A DNA stretch of 64,000 nucleotides from Aureimonas psammosilenae (GCF_009176975.1 NZ_WEZG01000005.1:248001-312000), one strand, 5' to 3'. Shown: positions 42,026 to 51,631, counted from the stretch's first letter. Translations and numbers: made by a program. The notes: generated by a model from the letters alone, not told the origin.

Positions 42026-44080
42026 TCAGCGGATGCCGGGCAGCGTTCCGGCGGCCAGCTCCGGCACCTTGCCTTGTTCGGCCGCCGGCACGAACAAGCG
42101 CTCGCGCATCGCGCCGTCCTCGCCCCAGCCATAGGCCACGACGGGCGTTCCGGCGGGCACGTTCCGGAAGCGCTTGTTGACGAGGATCGCCGCCGGCACC
42201 GAGATGAGGCCGAACTGATAGACGTTCTCCGTCTGCTTGCGGTTGAAGGCCTGCAGCAACTCGTTGCGCTTGGCCGAAACGGGCTCGGACTGGATCTGGC
42301 GCATGGTGGACACGAGCTCGGTCTCGAAGGGCAGAAGCTCCTGCGGCTTTTCCGGCGTGCCGCGATGCCATTCGGGCCGGTTGAAGGCGACGGGCGCGAG
42401 GTAGTCGAGATTCATCACCGGGGCCTGGACGTAGCGGTCGCCGCGCCGCACCACCCAATCCCACTGGCAGCTATCGATGAGGTTCACGAGTTCGGTGTTG
42501 TTGGGCTGCAGCATCAGGTTGATGCCGACCTCGCGCAGCATGGTCACCAGCGATTGGGCTAGGCTCGTATCGGTCGGATAAAGCGTGTTGTAGGCGAGGT
42601 TGATGTCGAGGTTCTGCCCGCCAAGCGGCCCGCCCGCCGGCCAGTTGACGATGCCGTCGCCATCAGTGTCGGTGAAGCCGAGCTTGGCGAGCGCCGCCTT
42701 GGCGCCGGGCAGATCGTAGGGGTAGAACACCGCCATGTCGGGCGAACCGAAATCGCTTTCGGGGTGGAGACCGCCGGCGAAGGGGATGATGAAGGGGCCG
42801 CGCACCAGCGACTGGCCGAGCGCCTGACGGTCGATGCCTTGCGTCACGACGCGGCGGAAATCGAGGTTGCGGTTCAACTCGCGGATCGCCTTGTCACGCT
42901 CCGAGCGCACGCCGCAGACGGTGGAATAGTTCGGGAAGACGCTCCAGTCGAGCGAGCGCGGGCCCCAGATCACCTTGGCGGGAAAGTCCGGCGTCTGCGC
43001 CTGACGCATGGATTCGAGGTATAGGCTCGGGTCTTCGAGATTGGCGTAGTCGGCCGAACCCGCGACCGTCTGGATCGTGCGGTCCTCCCAGGTCGAGAGC
43101 TTGTATTGCACCTCGTCGAGATAGGGGAGCTGGTTGCCTTGGTCGTCCACCTCGTAGAAATACGGGTTGCGCCGCATCAGCATGATCTGGTTCGGCCGGT
43201 ATTCGGTGACCGTCCACGGACCCATCGTCACCCAGGGCGTCTTGTCCGGCGACAGCGCGTCGGCATAGGACTGGTAGGTGGCTTCCTTGTTGTACTTCGG
43301 GTGAAGCGGTTTCAGGATGTGCGCCGGGCCGGGGCACATCTTCTGGTAGCCCATCTGGTAGAGCGTGGCGGCAGGGAAGGCCTGGGTGAAGGTCCATCGG
43401 ATGGTGGCATCATCCACTTTTTCGAGCTTCGTCCCCTCGCCGTAAGCGCCCGGACGGCCCCAGGTCGCGACGTTCGGATCGTTCATGTTGTCTTCCCAAA
43501 GGAACATGACGTCGTCGGCCGAGAAGGGCTGGCCGTCGGACCATTTGGCGCCCTTCAGAAGATGCATGGTCAGGGAATGGCCGTCCTTGGACCATTCCCA
43601 GTTGGTGGCGAGCTGGGGCAGGGGCTCGGTATTGTCCGGCGTCAGCATCCAGACCGGCGCGTTGCGCACGAGGCATTGGCTGACGATCTCCTCGACGCCG
43701 CCCCACGCCATGATGTTGCCGGCGGCCCAGTTCCAGCCTTGCGGCCGGGCGCCCGAAACGTGGCGGATGACGCCGCCATAGGTGCCGGCCCCTTCCACGC
43801 TCGTCGTGTCGATCACGAGCGGCGTTTCGGGCAGGCGGTCCTTGAGAGCCGGGAGCTTGCCGGCTTCCACCAGCTTCGTGACCCATTCGGGCTCACGGTA
43901 GTTCGGCAGTTTCTCGGGCCGCGCGAGCTTGTTGTGCTCGATCCTGACGCCGCCCTCGCTTTGAAGGCTCTTGCCGACGGGTGCGGGCTCGGGGCCTTTC
44001 AGCTCCTGCGCGCTTGCGCCCATTCCGAAGGCTGCGAGCGACAGAACCGCGATCGCGGTGGTCGAAAGCCATGTCGTCAT
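42026..44080 (-). CDS. agpA: Alpha-galactoside ABC transporter substrate-binding protein
   Basis: A 684-aa periplasmic receptor, longer than usual for family 5. The signal peptide is TTAIAVLSLAAFGMGASAQE (cut near residue 24). The body has GAGTYGGVIRHVSGARPQGWNW, the HLLKGAKWSDGQPFSADDVMFLWE hallmark and NLDINLAYNTLYPTD. In S. meliloti AgpA, a member of this peptide-binding class, takes up raffinose and melibiose; the same gene company is seen here. Start at 44080 is behind a GGGAGAGAACC ribosome-binding site. Confidence 0.87.
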   Translation of the reverse strand: MTTWLSTTAIAVLSLAAFGMGASAQELKGPEPAPVGKSLQSEGGVRIEHNKLARPEKLPNYREPEWVTKLVEAGKLPALKDRLPETPLVIDTTSVEGAGTYGGVIRHVSGARPQGWNWAAGNIMAWGGVEEIVSQCLVRNAPVWMLTPDNTEPLPQLATNWEWSKDGHSLTMHLLKGAKWSDGQPFSADDVMFLWEDNMNDPNVATWGRPGAYGEGTKLEKVDDATIRWTFTQAFPAATLYQMGYQKMCPGPAHILKPLHPKYNKEATYQSYADALSPDKTPWVTMGPWTVTEYRPNQIMLMRRNPYFYEVDDQGNQLPYLDEVQYKLSTWEDRTIQTVAGSADYANLEDPSLYLESMRQAQTPDFPAKVIWGPRSLDWSVFPNYSTVCGVRSERDKAIRELNRNLDFRRVVTQGIDRQALGQSLVRGPFIIPFAGGLHPESDFGSPDMAVFYPYDLPGAKAALAKLGFTDTDGDGIVNWPAGGPLGGQNLDINLAYNTLYPTDTSLAQSLVTMLREVGINLMLQPNNTELVNLIDSCQWDWVVRRGDRYVQAPVMNLDYLAPVAFNRPEWHRGTPEKPQELLPFETELVSTMRQIQSEPVSAKRNELLQAFNRKQTENVYQFGLISVPAAILVNKRFRNVPAGTPVVAYGWGEDGAMRERLFVPAAEQGKVPELAAGTLPGIR

Positions 44081-44150
44081 CGTCGGTTCTCTCCCCTGTC
44101 CGTCACCCGGCCGCACCCCCTCCCGAAGGCGTGTCTCGACCGCTTTTCCT

Positions 44151-45638
44151 TCAGGCCCCCGGACGCTGTCCGAGGACGCCCATCGTGCGCCGCGACGCTG
44201 TCGCCTCGCGAACCTCGTCCACCGAGCGCACCGGCAGCCGCGCCGCGCCCGCCCAGTCGCGTGTTTTCACGGTGCCCCGCGACAAGCGCTCGCGCGCTGC
44301 CGGAATCGCCTCGGCATATTGCGGCAGCCATTGTTCCTGGGCCACCAGCATTTCGTCCACCATCTGCCAGACCTCGTCCGGCGAGCAGATCGCGCCCACC
44401 AGCGGGTCATGGAGGACCGACAGTTTCAGAAGCTCGACATCGCCCGTGACGGCTGCCGTCATCGCCATGCGCTGCACGTCGACGGAGGCCTGGCAGGTCG
44501 CCGCGCAGCCCATGGGAAGGCTCAAGCCCGCCACCATGTTGAGGCCGAAGCGATCCACGAAGCCGGTGGATTCCACGATGCAGTCGGCCGGCAGGTTGGT
44601 GACGATCCCCTTGTTCTTGACGTTGAAATGGCCGCGATACGGGCGCCCGGTTTCCAGGGCCTCGATGATGTGGCTGGCGTGCTCATCGGTGCGCCGGGCG
44701 GGATCGATGGGCTGGCTGGCTTCCGCCAGGAAAGCGGGGAAGTCCGTTTCGAACCAGTTCCGGCTTTCGGTGGAATAGCGCAGGTATCCGCCGGTTTCGC
44801 CGTGAATCCAGTCCGACATGTCGATCCAGCGCTCGATCTCCTCGGGGCGCTTGCGATACCAGGGCAGGTATTCCGACAGGTGGCCGTTGGATTCGGTGGA
44901 ATAACAGCCGAAGCGCTTCAAAACGTCGATGCGCACCTTCTCCTGGCTTGAGAAGACGGGGTGGCGCTCGAAGGCCGCCACCAGCTCGTCGCGGTCGATC
45001 CGGCGACCGTTATGGCGCAGGTCCACATACCAGGTCTGGTGGTTGATGCCGGTGCAGATATATTCCAGCTCGTCGCGCGGAACCCCGAGCGCGCTCGCGA
45101 TCTGCCGCCAGCCGTTCTGGACGCCGTGGCAAAGGCCGATCGTATCGACGCCGCCATGGTCGATCGCCGCCCAGGTGTTGATCGCCATCGGGTTGGCGTA
45201 GTTCAGAAGCCGCGCGCCCGGCTCGGCGACCTCGCGGATGTCGCGGCAGAAGTCGAGAATGGCCGGCACGTTGCGCTGGCCGTACATGATGCCGCCGGCG
45301 CAGATCGTGTCGCCGACGCACTGGTCGACGCCGTATTTCAACGGGATGCGGATGTCGCCGGCATAGGCTTCCAAGCCGCCAATGCGCGAGCAGTTCATGA
45401 CATAGCGCGCGCCTTCCAGCGCCCGGCGCCGGTCGGTATCGGCGCTGACCGTGGTGGGTAGGCCGTTGGCCTCCACCACGCGCCGCACGATCTCTTCCGC
45501 CATGCCGAGATTGTGGGCGCTGATATCGGTCAGCGCGATATGCGCGTCCTGGAGTTCGGGCACGCACAGGATGTCCGAAACGAGCTTCTTGGTGAAGCCG
45601 ACGGAGCCCGCGCCGATGATGGCGATCCTGACAGACAT
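44151..45638 (-). CDS. agaL2: GH4 family alpha-galactosidase/glucosidase
   Basis: A 495-aa family 4 glycosidase, which needs NAD and a divalent metal. The Rossmann motif IAIIGAGSVGFTKKLVSDIL is at the start. The metal Cys and His are in GLCHGVQNG and CTGINHQTW, and NYANPMAINTWA is the substrate motif. The C-terminal tail past about residue 455 (TRDWAGAARLPVRSVDEVREA) is longer than in E. coli MelA. It acts in the cytoplasm on imported alpha-galactosides. It follows the AraC gene and precedes agpA. Naming as agaL2 follows order only. Confidence 0.87.
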   Translation of the reverse strand: MSVRIAIIGAGSVGFTKKLVSDILCVPELQDAHIALTDISAHNLGMAEEIVRRVVEANGLPTTVSADTDRRRALEGARYVMNCSRIGGLEAYAGDIRIPLKYGVDQCVGDTICAGGIMYGQRNVPAILDFCRDIREVAEPGARLLNYANPMAINTWAAIDHGGVDTIGLCHGVQNGWRQIASALGVPRDELEYICTGINHQTWYVDLRHNGRRIDRDELVAAFERHPVFSSQEKVRIDVLKRFGCYSTESNGHLSEYLPWYRKRPEEIERWIDMSDWIHGETGGYLRYSTESRNWFETDFPAFLAEASQPIDPARRTDEHASHIIEALETGRPYRGHFNVKNKGIVTNLPADCIVESTGFVDRFGLNMVAGLSLPMGCAATCQASVDVQRMAMTAAVTGDVELLKLSVLHDPLVGAICSPDEVWQMVDEMLVAQEQWLPQYAEAIPAARERLSRGTVKTRDWAGAARLPVRSVDEVREATASRRTMGVLGQRPGA

Positions 45639-45730
45639 GATGCGATCCTTCGCGCCAAGGCGGGGAGCGAAAACCCTTCCCGCCTTTCGGTACTCGCGAA
45701 CGGGTTAAATCCGCTCGCCTTATTCTTCGT

Positions 45731-45736
45731 TGTCAA
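45731..45736 (-). promoter_or_regulatory. Candidate -35 box upstream of agaL2
   Basis: A TTGACA on the minus strand, 93-98 bp before the start codon. The -10 is unclear (GATTTA-like sequence 18-19 bp on). The 25-bp operator-like sequence lies about 41 bp upstream of it. Confidence 0.35.
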
Positions 45737-45777
45737 GCACCGTAGCGCGACGGGATTGCCGGGCGGTAGACGCAAAA

Positions 45778-45802
45778 CGTGCGAAGAAGGGTAAAATCGT
45801 GC
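45778..45802 (-). promoter_or_regulatory. Putative AgpT operator, copy 1 (25 bp)
   Basis: A 25-bp sequence, identical at 48242-48266. On the minus strand it has two direct GCACG half-sites 20 bp apart (start to start) with an AT-rich centre (attttacccttcttc). Direct half-sites two helical turns apart are the normal layout for AraC-type activators. A third GCACG lies 16 bp to the other side within a 10-bp direct repeat (cgtgctctag, at 45798-45807 and 45814-45823). Confidence 0.65.
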
Positions 45803-45819
45803 TCTAGAATTTCCGTGCT

Positions 45820-46722
45820 CTAGCGACCGCTCGGCAGCGAGCCGGCATACATGCCGCTCGTGCGGAAGTCCGTCGGGCTCGTGCCATAGGCGCGCCGGAA
45901 AGCCTTGGCGAAATAGTTCGGGTCCTCGAAGCCGCAGTCGAGCGCGATCGCCTTCACCGCCATGTCGCCGCTTTCCAGAAGCCGCGCCGCGCGGCGCATG
46001 CGTTCGTTGAGCACGAACTCGCCGGGCGAGACACCTTCGGCCGCCGAAAACAGGCGGGTGAAATGGGCACGGCTGAAGCCGGCGATCCGGGCGAGCTCCT
46101 CTACCGGCAGCTCGCTTTGCAGGTGGCGGCGGACATGCGCCTTCACCACCTCCAGCGCGTTGCGCTCCGGTGTCGGTTCGGCTTCCCGGTGAAGGCCGAG
46201 AATGTCGTCGTAGAGCGCCATCTGTGCGGCATAGGCATGGGCCGAGGCCTCGCCGGGCGTCGCCCCGCCGCCTTCCATCAGCTTCAGGCATTCGGTGGCG
46301 ATGACGTTCACCGTGCGCGACGCCAGCCGAAACACCGGGCCGGCCTGTTCCTGCACCGTGCGGTGGATGCGGAGCGCCTCCTGCCCGTACATGGAGATCC
46401 AGAAGAACTCCCAGCGCCCGCCTTCGGGCACGGTGTAGACATGGGCCGATGGGATGAGCACCAGCATGGTCTCGCCGGGGCCGATCTCGACCGTGCGGCG
46501 CCCGAGAACGAGATGCCCGGTCCCCGAGATCGTGTGCTGAAGCACCGTGAAGGGCGCCGAGCCGCGCTTCTGCCCGTCCCAGCGATAAGTGGCGGGATCG
46601 CTCGCGACATCGTAGCCGGTCGAGGTCGGCATGGTGTGGAGGCGATGCCGGCTTCGGGCCAGCGTCACGATGCGCATGGCCGAGCCATGGGCGCGAAAGC
46701 GCCGGAGAACGTCCTCGTCCAT
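45820..46722 (-). CDS. agpT: AraC family transcriptional regulator of the alpha-galactoside locus
   Basis: A 300-aa regulator. The N-terminal half is a cupin-like sugar domain (GTGHLVLGRRTVEIGPGETMLVLIPSAHVYTVPEGGRWEFFWISMYG). The C-terminal domain (about 200-295) has two helix-turn-helix units, with LARIAGFSRAHFTRLFSAAEGVSPGEFV and the closing IALDCGFEDPNYFAKAFRRAYGTSPTDFR. It sits between the two GH4 genes, 38 bp after the first. In S. meliloti AgpT activates the agp genes; the paired half-sites before both GH4 genes are likely its targets. A start at Met16 is possible. Confidence 0.87.
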   Translation of the reverse strand: MDEDVLRRFRAHGSAMRIVTLARSRHRLHTMPTSTGYDVASDPATYRWDGQKRGSAPFTVLQHTISGTGHLVLGRRTVEIGPGETMLVLIPSAHVYTVPEGGRWEFFWISMYGQEALRIHRTVQEQAGPVFRLASRTVNVIATECLKLMEGGGATPGEASAHAYAAQMALYDDILGLHREAEPTPERNALEVVKAHVRRHLQSELPVEELARIAGFSRAHFTRLFSAAEGVSPGEFVLNERMRRAARLLESGDMAVKAIALDCGFEDPNYFAKAFRRAYGTSPTDFRTSGMYAGSLPSGR

Positions 46723-46760
46723 GGCAGCGTCCCCGGCGCCCGAGGCGGGCATGCCGGACC

Positions 46761-48131
46761 TCAGGCGGCGCGGCGCCGGCTTGTCGGCCGCGCCCATTCG
46801 GGGATGAGGTCGCCATGGGCGGCCAGAAGATCGCCCGTGAGCGCCCAGATCTGGTCGAGGTCGAGTTCGGCCGCCGTGTGCGGGTCCATCATGGCGGCGT
46901 GATAAAGATGCTCGGGCTTTTCCTGCAGAATGGCCGTGACGGTCAGTTCCTGTACGTTGATATTGGTGCGCATCAGGGCGGTGAGCTGCGGCGGCAGGTC
47001 GCCGACCACCGTCGGATGGATGCCGGACGCATCCACGAGGCAGGCGACTTCGGCGGCGCAAGCCGCGGGCAGCGAGGTGATCGAGCCGTTGTTTCTTTGG
47101 TTGCCGTAGATCACGGACGGCTCGCCGGTCCAGACCGAGTTGACGATGGAGGAGGCGTATTCCTTCGACGCCTTCACCTCGATGCGGCTCGCCGAGCGGT
47201 ATTGGTCGGCCTGTGCCTTCCACTTCTCCACCTGCTCGATGCAGCGCTTGGGATATTCGTCGAGCGGGATGCCGAACTTCTCGATGAGGTCCTCGCGCCC
47301 TTCCTTGATGAAATAGGGCGTGTATTCGGCGAAATGCTCGGAGCTTTCCGTGACGAAATAGCCGAGCCGCGTCAGCATCTCGTAGCGCACCTTATTGGGG
47401 CAGCGCGGGTTCCAGTGCGAGGGCTTCGGGAATCGTCCTTCGCGGTATCCTTGCAGGAGCGCGGGATAAAGGTCGCGATAGGAGCCGTCCTTCTGCCGGT
47501 GCTCGAATTCGAGAAAGAAGGCCATGTGGTTGATGCCCGCCGCCCGGTAGCGGATGTCGGACACCGGGATGTCGAGGTCGCGAGCGAGCTCGAAGGCGGT
47601 GCCCTGCACCGAATGGCAAAGGCCGACCTGCCGGATCTTCGGAAACTTCTCGGCGATGGCCCAGGTGTTGATCGCCATCGGGTTGACGTATTGCAGAAGG
47701 ATCGCGTTTGGGCAGACCTCCATCATGTCGGCGCAGATCGCCCAAAGATGGGGCACGGTGCGAAGCCCCCGCATGATGCCGCCGACCCCGAGCGTGTCGG
47801 CGATGGTCTGGCGCAGGCCATAGCGCTTGGGAATCTCGAAATCGGTGACGGTGGCGGGCTTGTAGCCGCCGATCTGGAAGGCGACGACGACGAAATCCGC
47901 CCCGTCGAGCGCCGCGCGCCGGTCGTTGAAGGTCTCGACCTTGGCCGAGGCACCGAGCGTGGAAACGAGCTTCCTCGCCACGATCTCGCTTTCGGCCAAT
48001 CGCTGCGGGTCGATGTCCATCAGGCGGATCTCGGTTCCCGCCAGCGCCGGGCGCTGAAGCACGTCGCCGATGATGTTCTTCATGAACACGGTGGAGCCCG
48101 CACCGATGAAGGCGAGTTTCGGATTGGCCAT
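46761..48131 (-). CDS. agaL1: GH4 family alpha-galactosidase, MelA-like
   Basis: A 456-aa NAD- and metal-dependent family 4 glycosidase, close to MelA in length. Motifs: LAFIGAGSTVFMKNIIGDVL (NAD), YVNPMAINTWA, GLCHSVQGT (metal Cys), AAGINHMAFF (metal His). ATG at 48131 follows GAGAGATGATGGG; an in-frame start five codons earlier is less likely. First gene of the agp run, 111 bp downstream of the second operator-like sequence. Naming as agaL1 rests on order only. Confidence 0.87.
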   Translation of the reverse strand: MANPKLAFIGAGSTVFMKNIIGDVLQRPALAGTEIRLMDIDPQRLAESEIVARKLVSTLGASAKVETFNDRRAALDGADFVVVAFQIGGYKPATVTDFEIPKRYGLRQTIADTLGVGGIMRGLRTVPHLWAICADMMEVCPNAILLQYVNPMAINTWAIAEKFPKIRQVGLCHSVQGTAFELARDLDIPVSDIRYRAAGINHMAFFLEFEHRQKDGSYRDLYPALLQGYREGRFPKPSHWNPRCPNKVRYEMLTRLGYFVTESSEHFAEYTPYFIKEGREDLIEKFGIPLDEYPKRCIEQVEKWKAQADQYRSASRIEVKASKEYASSIVNSVWTGEPSVIYGNQRNNGSITSLPAACAAEVACLVDASGIHPTVVGDLPPQLTALMRTNINVQELTVTAILQEKPEHLYHAAMMDPHTAAELDLDQIWALTGDLLAAHGDLIPEWARPTSRRRAA

Positions 48132-48241
48132 CCCATCATCTCTCAAGGCTTCGTCGCGGGCTGAGAACCACGCGACCTGTCATTTCGTGATCGATGACCG
48201 CACCTTATCCGAACCCGTCGCGCCAGACCTAGCGGGGACAT

Positions 48242-48266
48242 CGTGCGAAGAAGGGTAAAATCGTGC
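48242..48266 (-). promoter_or_regulatory. Putative AgpT operator, copy 2 (25 bp)
   Basis: Identical over 25 bp to 45778-45802 and placed 111-135 bp before the start of the first GH4 gene, just after the kdpE stop. It has the same two direct GCACG half-sites. Flanking bases on both sides differ between the two copies, so the conserved stretch is well delimited. Confidence 0.65.
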
Positions 48267-48281
48267 GCCGGACGGGTCGGT

Positions 48282-48962
48282 TCAGTTCAAGCGATATCCG
48301 ACGCCGGGTTCGGTCAGGATGCGGCGGGGGGAGGCGGGATCGTCTTCGAGTTTCTGCCGCAGATGGCCGACATAAACGCGTAAGTATTGCGTATCCGCCT
48401 CGTTCGCCTTGCCCCAGATCTCGCGAAGGAGGTGGGTATGGGTCACCACCTTGCCGGCATGCCGGAGAAGAACGGCGAGAAGGTCGAACTCGCGCGGCGT
48501 CAGTTTCACGTTCTGCGCCCCCTTGCGGACGATGCGGGTGTCGGGGTCGAGGGAAATGTCGCCGAAGACGAGCGGTTCGCCGAGAGCCGGTTGGCGATGG
48601 CGCAGGGTGGCACGCAGGCGCGCCATCAGTTCGCCGACGCCGAAGGGTTTTTCGACGAAATCGTCCGCGCCGAGATCGAGGGCCCGGATCTTTTCCGTTT
48701 CGCGGTCGCGGGCCGAAAGAACCACGATCGGCACCCGATCTCCCGAATGCCGCAGGCGCTCGATTACCTCCTTGCCGTCGATGTCGGGCAGGCCAAGGTC
48801 GAGCACGATCACGTCCGGCCGCTCTTCGGCCGCCAGCCGAAGCGCTTCGCGTCCCGTCGTCGCCTGCACCAGGCGGTAGCCTTCCGCCGTCAGCGATGGT
48901 TTCAGGAAACGGTGGATAGCGGGTTCGTCGTCCACCACGAGAACGGTGGGTCGGTGGGTCAT
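48282..48962 (-). CDS. kdpE: KdpE response regulator
   Basis: A 226-aa OmpR-type regulator. The receiver has VVDDEPAIHRF, phospho-acceptor Asp55 (VLDLGLPDIDG) and Lys in FVEKPFGVGELMARLRA. The winged helix ends in TQYLRVYVGHLRQKLEDDP and TEPGVGYRLN, typical of KdpE. Start overlaps the kdpD stop by 4 bp. It activates kdp expression on potassium limitation. Confidence 0.95.
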   Translation of the reverse strand: MTHRPTVLVVDDEPAIHRFLKPSLTAEGYRLVQATTGREALRLAAEERPDVIVLDLGLPDIDGKEVIERLRHSGDRVPIVVLSARDRETEKIRALDLGADDFVEKPFGVGELMARLRATLRHRQPALGEPLVFGDISLDPDTRIVRKGAQNVKLTPREFDLLAVLLRHAGKVVTHTHLLREIWGKANEADTQYLRVYVGHLRQKLEDDPASPRRILTEPGVGYRLN

Positions 48963-51631
48963 GCCCGGCCTTCCTCCTCCATAGGCAAGGCGATGCGGAA
49001 GGCCGCGCCGCTGCCCATGCCCGGCTCGGTCGGTAGAAGCTCGATCGTGCCGCCATGCGCTTCCACGATGCCCCTGGCGATGGCAAGGCCGAGGCCGGCG
49101 CTTTCGCCGCCGTCGCCGCCCGAGCGCCGCCCCGTCGCGAACTTCTCGAAAACGCGCGCGCGGAGGTCTTCGGGGATGCCGGGGCCGTCGTCGGACACGG
49201 TGATGGCGGCGACCTCGCCTTCGCGCGCGGCTTCAAGCGTCACTTGGGCATCGGCTCCGGCGTGCCGGCCCGTATTGGCGACCATGTTGCCGAGCGCCTG
49301 ATCGAGGAGCGTTCCATCGGCGCGCAGGAGGATCGGCCCCTCCGGCAGGCGAACGGTGAAGCGCTGCGTGGCGCCGCGCCGCCGCGCCACCTCGACGGCG
49401 CGGTTGAGGGTATCGCCGAGATCGATCCAGTCGCGGTTGAGTTCCAAGGCGCCCGCTTCGAGCCGCGTCATCGACAGGAGGTTGCGCACCATGCCGTCGA
49501 GATGGCGCGCTTCGTCGCGCACCTGGGCGAGAAGGTCGCGCCGAGCCGTCGGATCGAGCCGGTCCTCGTAGTCGATCAGCGCCGTCGCCGCGCCCAGCAC
49601 GGACGCCAGCGGCGTGCGGAAATCGTGGCTGATCGAGGCGAGGAGGATGTTGCGCACGCGCTCGGTTTCCGCCGCGGTGCGAACCCGGCTGACCTCGCCG
49701 GACAGGTGCGCGCGGTGGATCGCGGCGGCCGACTGTTCGCCAAGGGCATCCAGCAGTGCCCCCGTTTCCACGCCGAAGGGCGCGGCTTCCCCCGGCGCTT
49801 CCACGCCGAGGACGCCGACCGGGCGCTCCGGGTCGCCGAGCGGCAGAAACCGCCAGCCGACGGAGGGCAGCGTGCCGGTTCCGGTGCCCGCCGGCTCGTC
49901 GTGGTCGAAGGCCCAGCGGGCGGCGGTGCGGGCGGCGGTGCCCAGCCGGTCGTCGGGCGGCCAGGCGGCGGCGACCGTGAGGTCGCCGCCTTCCGGAACG
50001 AGGATCACGCAGGCGCGGCCGAGCGCCCGGTTGACCTCGCTCGCCACCGCTTCCGTCACGGCCTGCGCGTCCGGCAGCGCGGAAAGCGTGCGGGTGAACT
50101 CGTAAAGGCGGCGGGCCGCGCGCGTGCGCTGCGCCGAAGCGCGCATCTGTTCGCGCGCCTGACCCGCGACGGCGGAAATGGCGACGGCGACGATCAGAAA
50201 CACCGCGAGCGCCAAAATCTCGTGCGGCCGCGCGACCGTGAAGGAATAGGTCGGGTCGATAAAGAAGAAGTTGTAGGCGCCGAAAGACAGGAGCGAAGCG
50301 AACACCGCCGGCCAAACGCCGAAGCCGATCGCCGGCACCAGCACCGCTAGAAGATAGAGCATCGAAACGTTGGGAAGCGCCACGAAGCGCAGAAGCACGG
50401 AGCCGAGCGCGGTCGCGGCCGCGACGCAGCCGAGCGCCGCCCCGTAGCCGACCGCCGGGCCCGCAGCGGGAAGGGGAAAGGCTCTTCGCGGCGCCGCGGC
50501 CTCGCCGGTAAGAACATGCACCGAGATGCCCGCCGCCCGCTTGACGAGGGCGTCCGCGAGGCTTCGCCCGAACCAGCCCCGTCGAAACCCGAGCCCCCGC
50601 GTCTTGCCGACCACGATCTGCGTGACGTTCTCGAAGCGCGAGAAACGCAGGAGTTCGCCCGGAAAGTCGGAAGCGACGAGGTTCCGGGTCTCGGCGCCGA
50701 GGCTCTCGGCGAGCTGTATCGCGGCCTGGAGGCGGGATGCGTCCGGCCCGTCCAGCGTTGCGCCCGGCCGCTCCACCGTCACGGCGAACCAGGGCGCATG
50801 GAGAAGATCGGCGAGGCGCTTGGCGGTTCGCACCAGCCGCTCGGCTTCCTCGTTCGGGCCGAGGCACAGGAGCAGCCGCTCGCCCGCCGCCCAGGGCCCC
50901 TCGATCGCGCCGCCCTGCATGCGCTCCAGGAGGTCCGAGTCGACGCGGCTCGCGACCTGCCGAAGCGCCAGTTCCCGCAAGGCGGTGAGGTTGGAAGGCT
51001 TGAAGAAGTTCTGCGTGGCGCGCGTCGCCGTGTCCTCGACATAGACCTTGCCCTCGGCGAGGCGGCGGATCAGCTCGTCCGGCGGCAGATCCACCAGAAC
51101 GATTTCGTCGGCGACGGTCAGCGTCGTGTCCGGCACCGTTTCGCGCACGCGAACGCCGGTGATCCGCTGCACCACGTCGTTCAGGCTCTCGACATGCTGG
51201 ACGTTCATCGTGGTCCAGACGTCGATGCCCGCTCGAAGAAGCTCGGCGACGTCCTGCCAGCGCTTGGGGTGGCGCGAGCCGGGCACGTTGGAATGGGCGT
51301 ATTCGTCGACGAGTAGGAGCGACGGACGGCGCTCCAGCGCGGCATCGATGTCGAATTCCGGCACGAGCCGTCCCTTGTAGGGAATGGGTTTGCGCGGCAG
51401 GACCTCCAGATCGGCCAGCATGGCCTGCGTCTCGGTGCGGCCATGCGTTTCGGCGATGCCGACGATCACGTCGCGGCCCGCCGCCTTCGCGCCCCGCGCG
51501 GCCTGGAGCATGGCGAAGGTCTTGCCGACGCCGGGCGCGGCGCCCAGAAACAGCCGCAGGCGCCCGCGCCCTTCGCGCAAGGCCTCGCCGAGCAGGGCGT
51601 CGGGCGAGGCTCGGGGTTCGTCGTCTTTCAT
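48959..51631 (-). CDS. kdpD: KdpD sensor histidine kinase
   Basis: About 890 aa. The N-terminal KdpD domain has the Walker A-like GAAPGVGKT (residues 30-38) and a DEYAHSN motif; a universal-stress-like domain follows (near 240-360). Four membrane helices (DUF4118) lie around 395-490, then a GAF domain, HisKA (SHDFRTPLASVLG) and ATPase (NMVANTGRHA; DDGPGIPEDLRARVFEKF). It senses potassium or turgor signals and phosphorylates KdpE. ATG at 51631 gives the standard length; Met codons at 51640 and 51697 are alternatives. Confidence 0.93.
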   Translation of the reverse strand: MKDDEPRASPDALLGEALREGRGRLRLFLGAAPGVGKTFAMLQAARGAKAAGRDVIVGIAETHGRTETQAMLADLEVLPRKPIPYKGRLVPEFDIDAALERRPSLLLVDEYAHSNVPGSRHPKRWQDVAELLRAGIDVWTTMNVQHVESLNDVVQRITGVRVRETVPDTTLTVADEIVLVDLPPDELIRRLAEGKVYVEDTATRATQNFFKPSNLTALRELALRQVASRVDSDLLERMQGGAIEGPWAAGERLLLCLGPNEEAERLVRTAKRLADLLHAPWFAVTVERPGATLDGPDASRLQAAIQLAESLGAETRNLVASDFPGELLRFSRFENVTQIVVGKTRGLGFRRGWFGRSLADALVKRAAGISVHVLTGEAAAPRRAFPLPAAGPAVGYGAALGCVAAATALGSVLLRFVALPNVSMLYLLAVLVPAIGFGVWPAVFASLLSFGAYNFFFIDPTYSFTVARPHEILALAVFLIVAVAISAVAGQAREQMRASAQRTRAARRLYEFTRTLSALPDAQAVTEAVASEVNRALGRACVILVPEGGDLTVAAAWPPDDRLGTAARTAARWAFDHDEPAGTGTGTLPSVGWRFLPLGDPERPVGVLGVEAPGEAAPFGVETGALLDALGEQSAAAIHRAHLSGEVSRVRTAAETERVRNILLASISHDFRTPLASVLGAATALIDYEDRLDPTARRDLLAQVRDEARHLDGMVRNLLSMTRLEAGALELNRDWIDLGDTLNRAVEVARRRGATQRFTVRLPEGPILLRADGTLLDQALGNMVANTGRHAGADAQVTLEAAREGEVAAITVSDDGPGIPEDLRARVFEKFATGRRSGGDGGESAGLGLAIARGIVEAHGGTIELLPTEPGMGSGAAFRIALPMEEEGRA

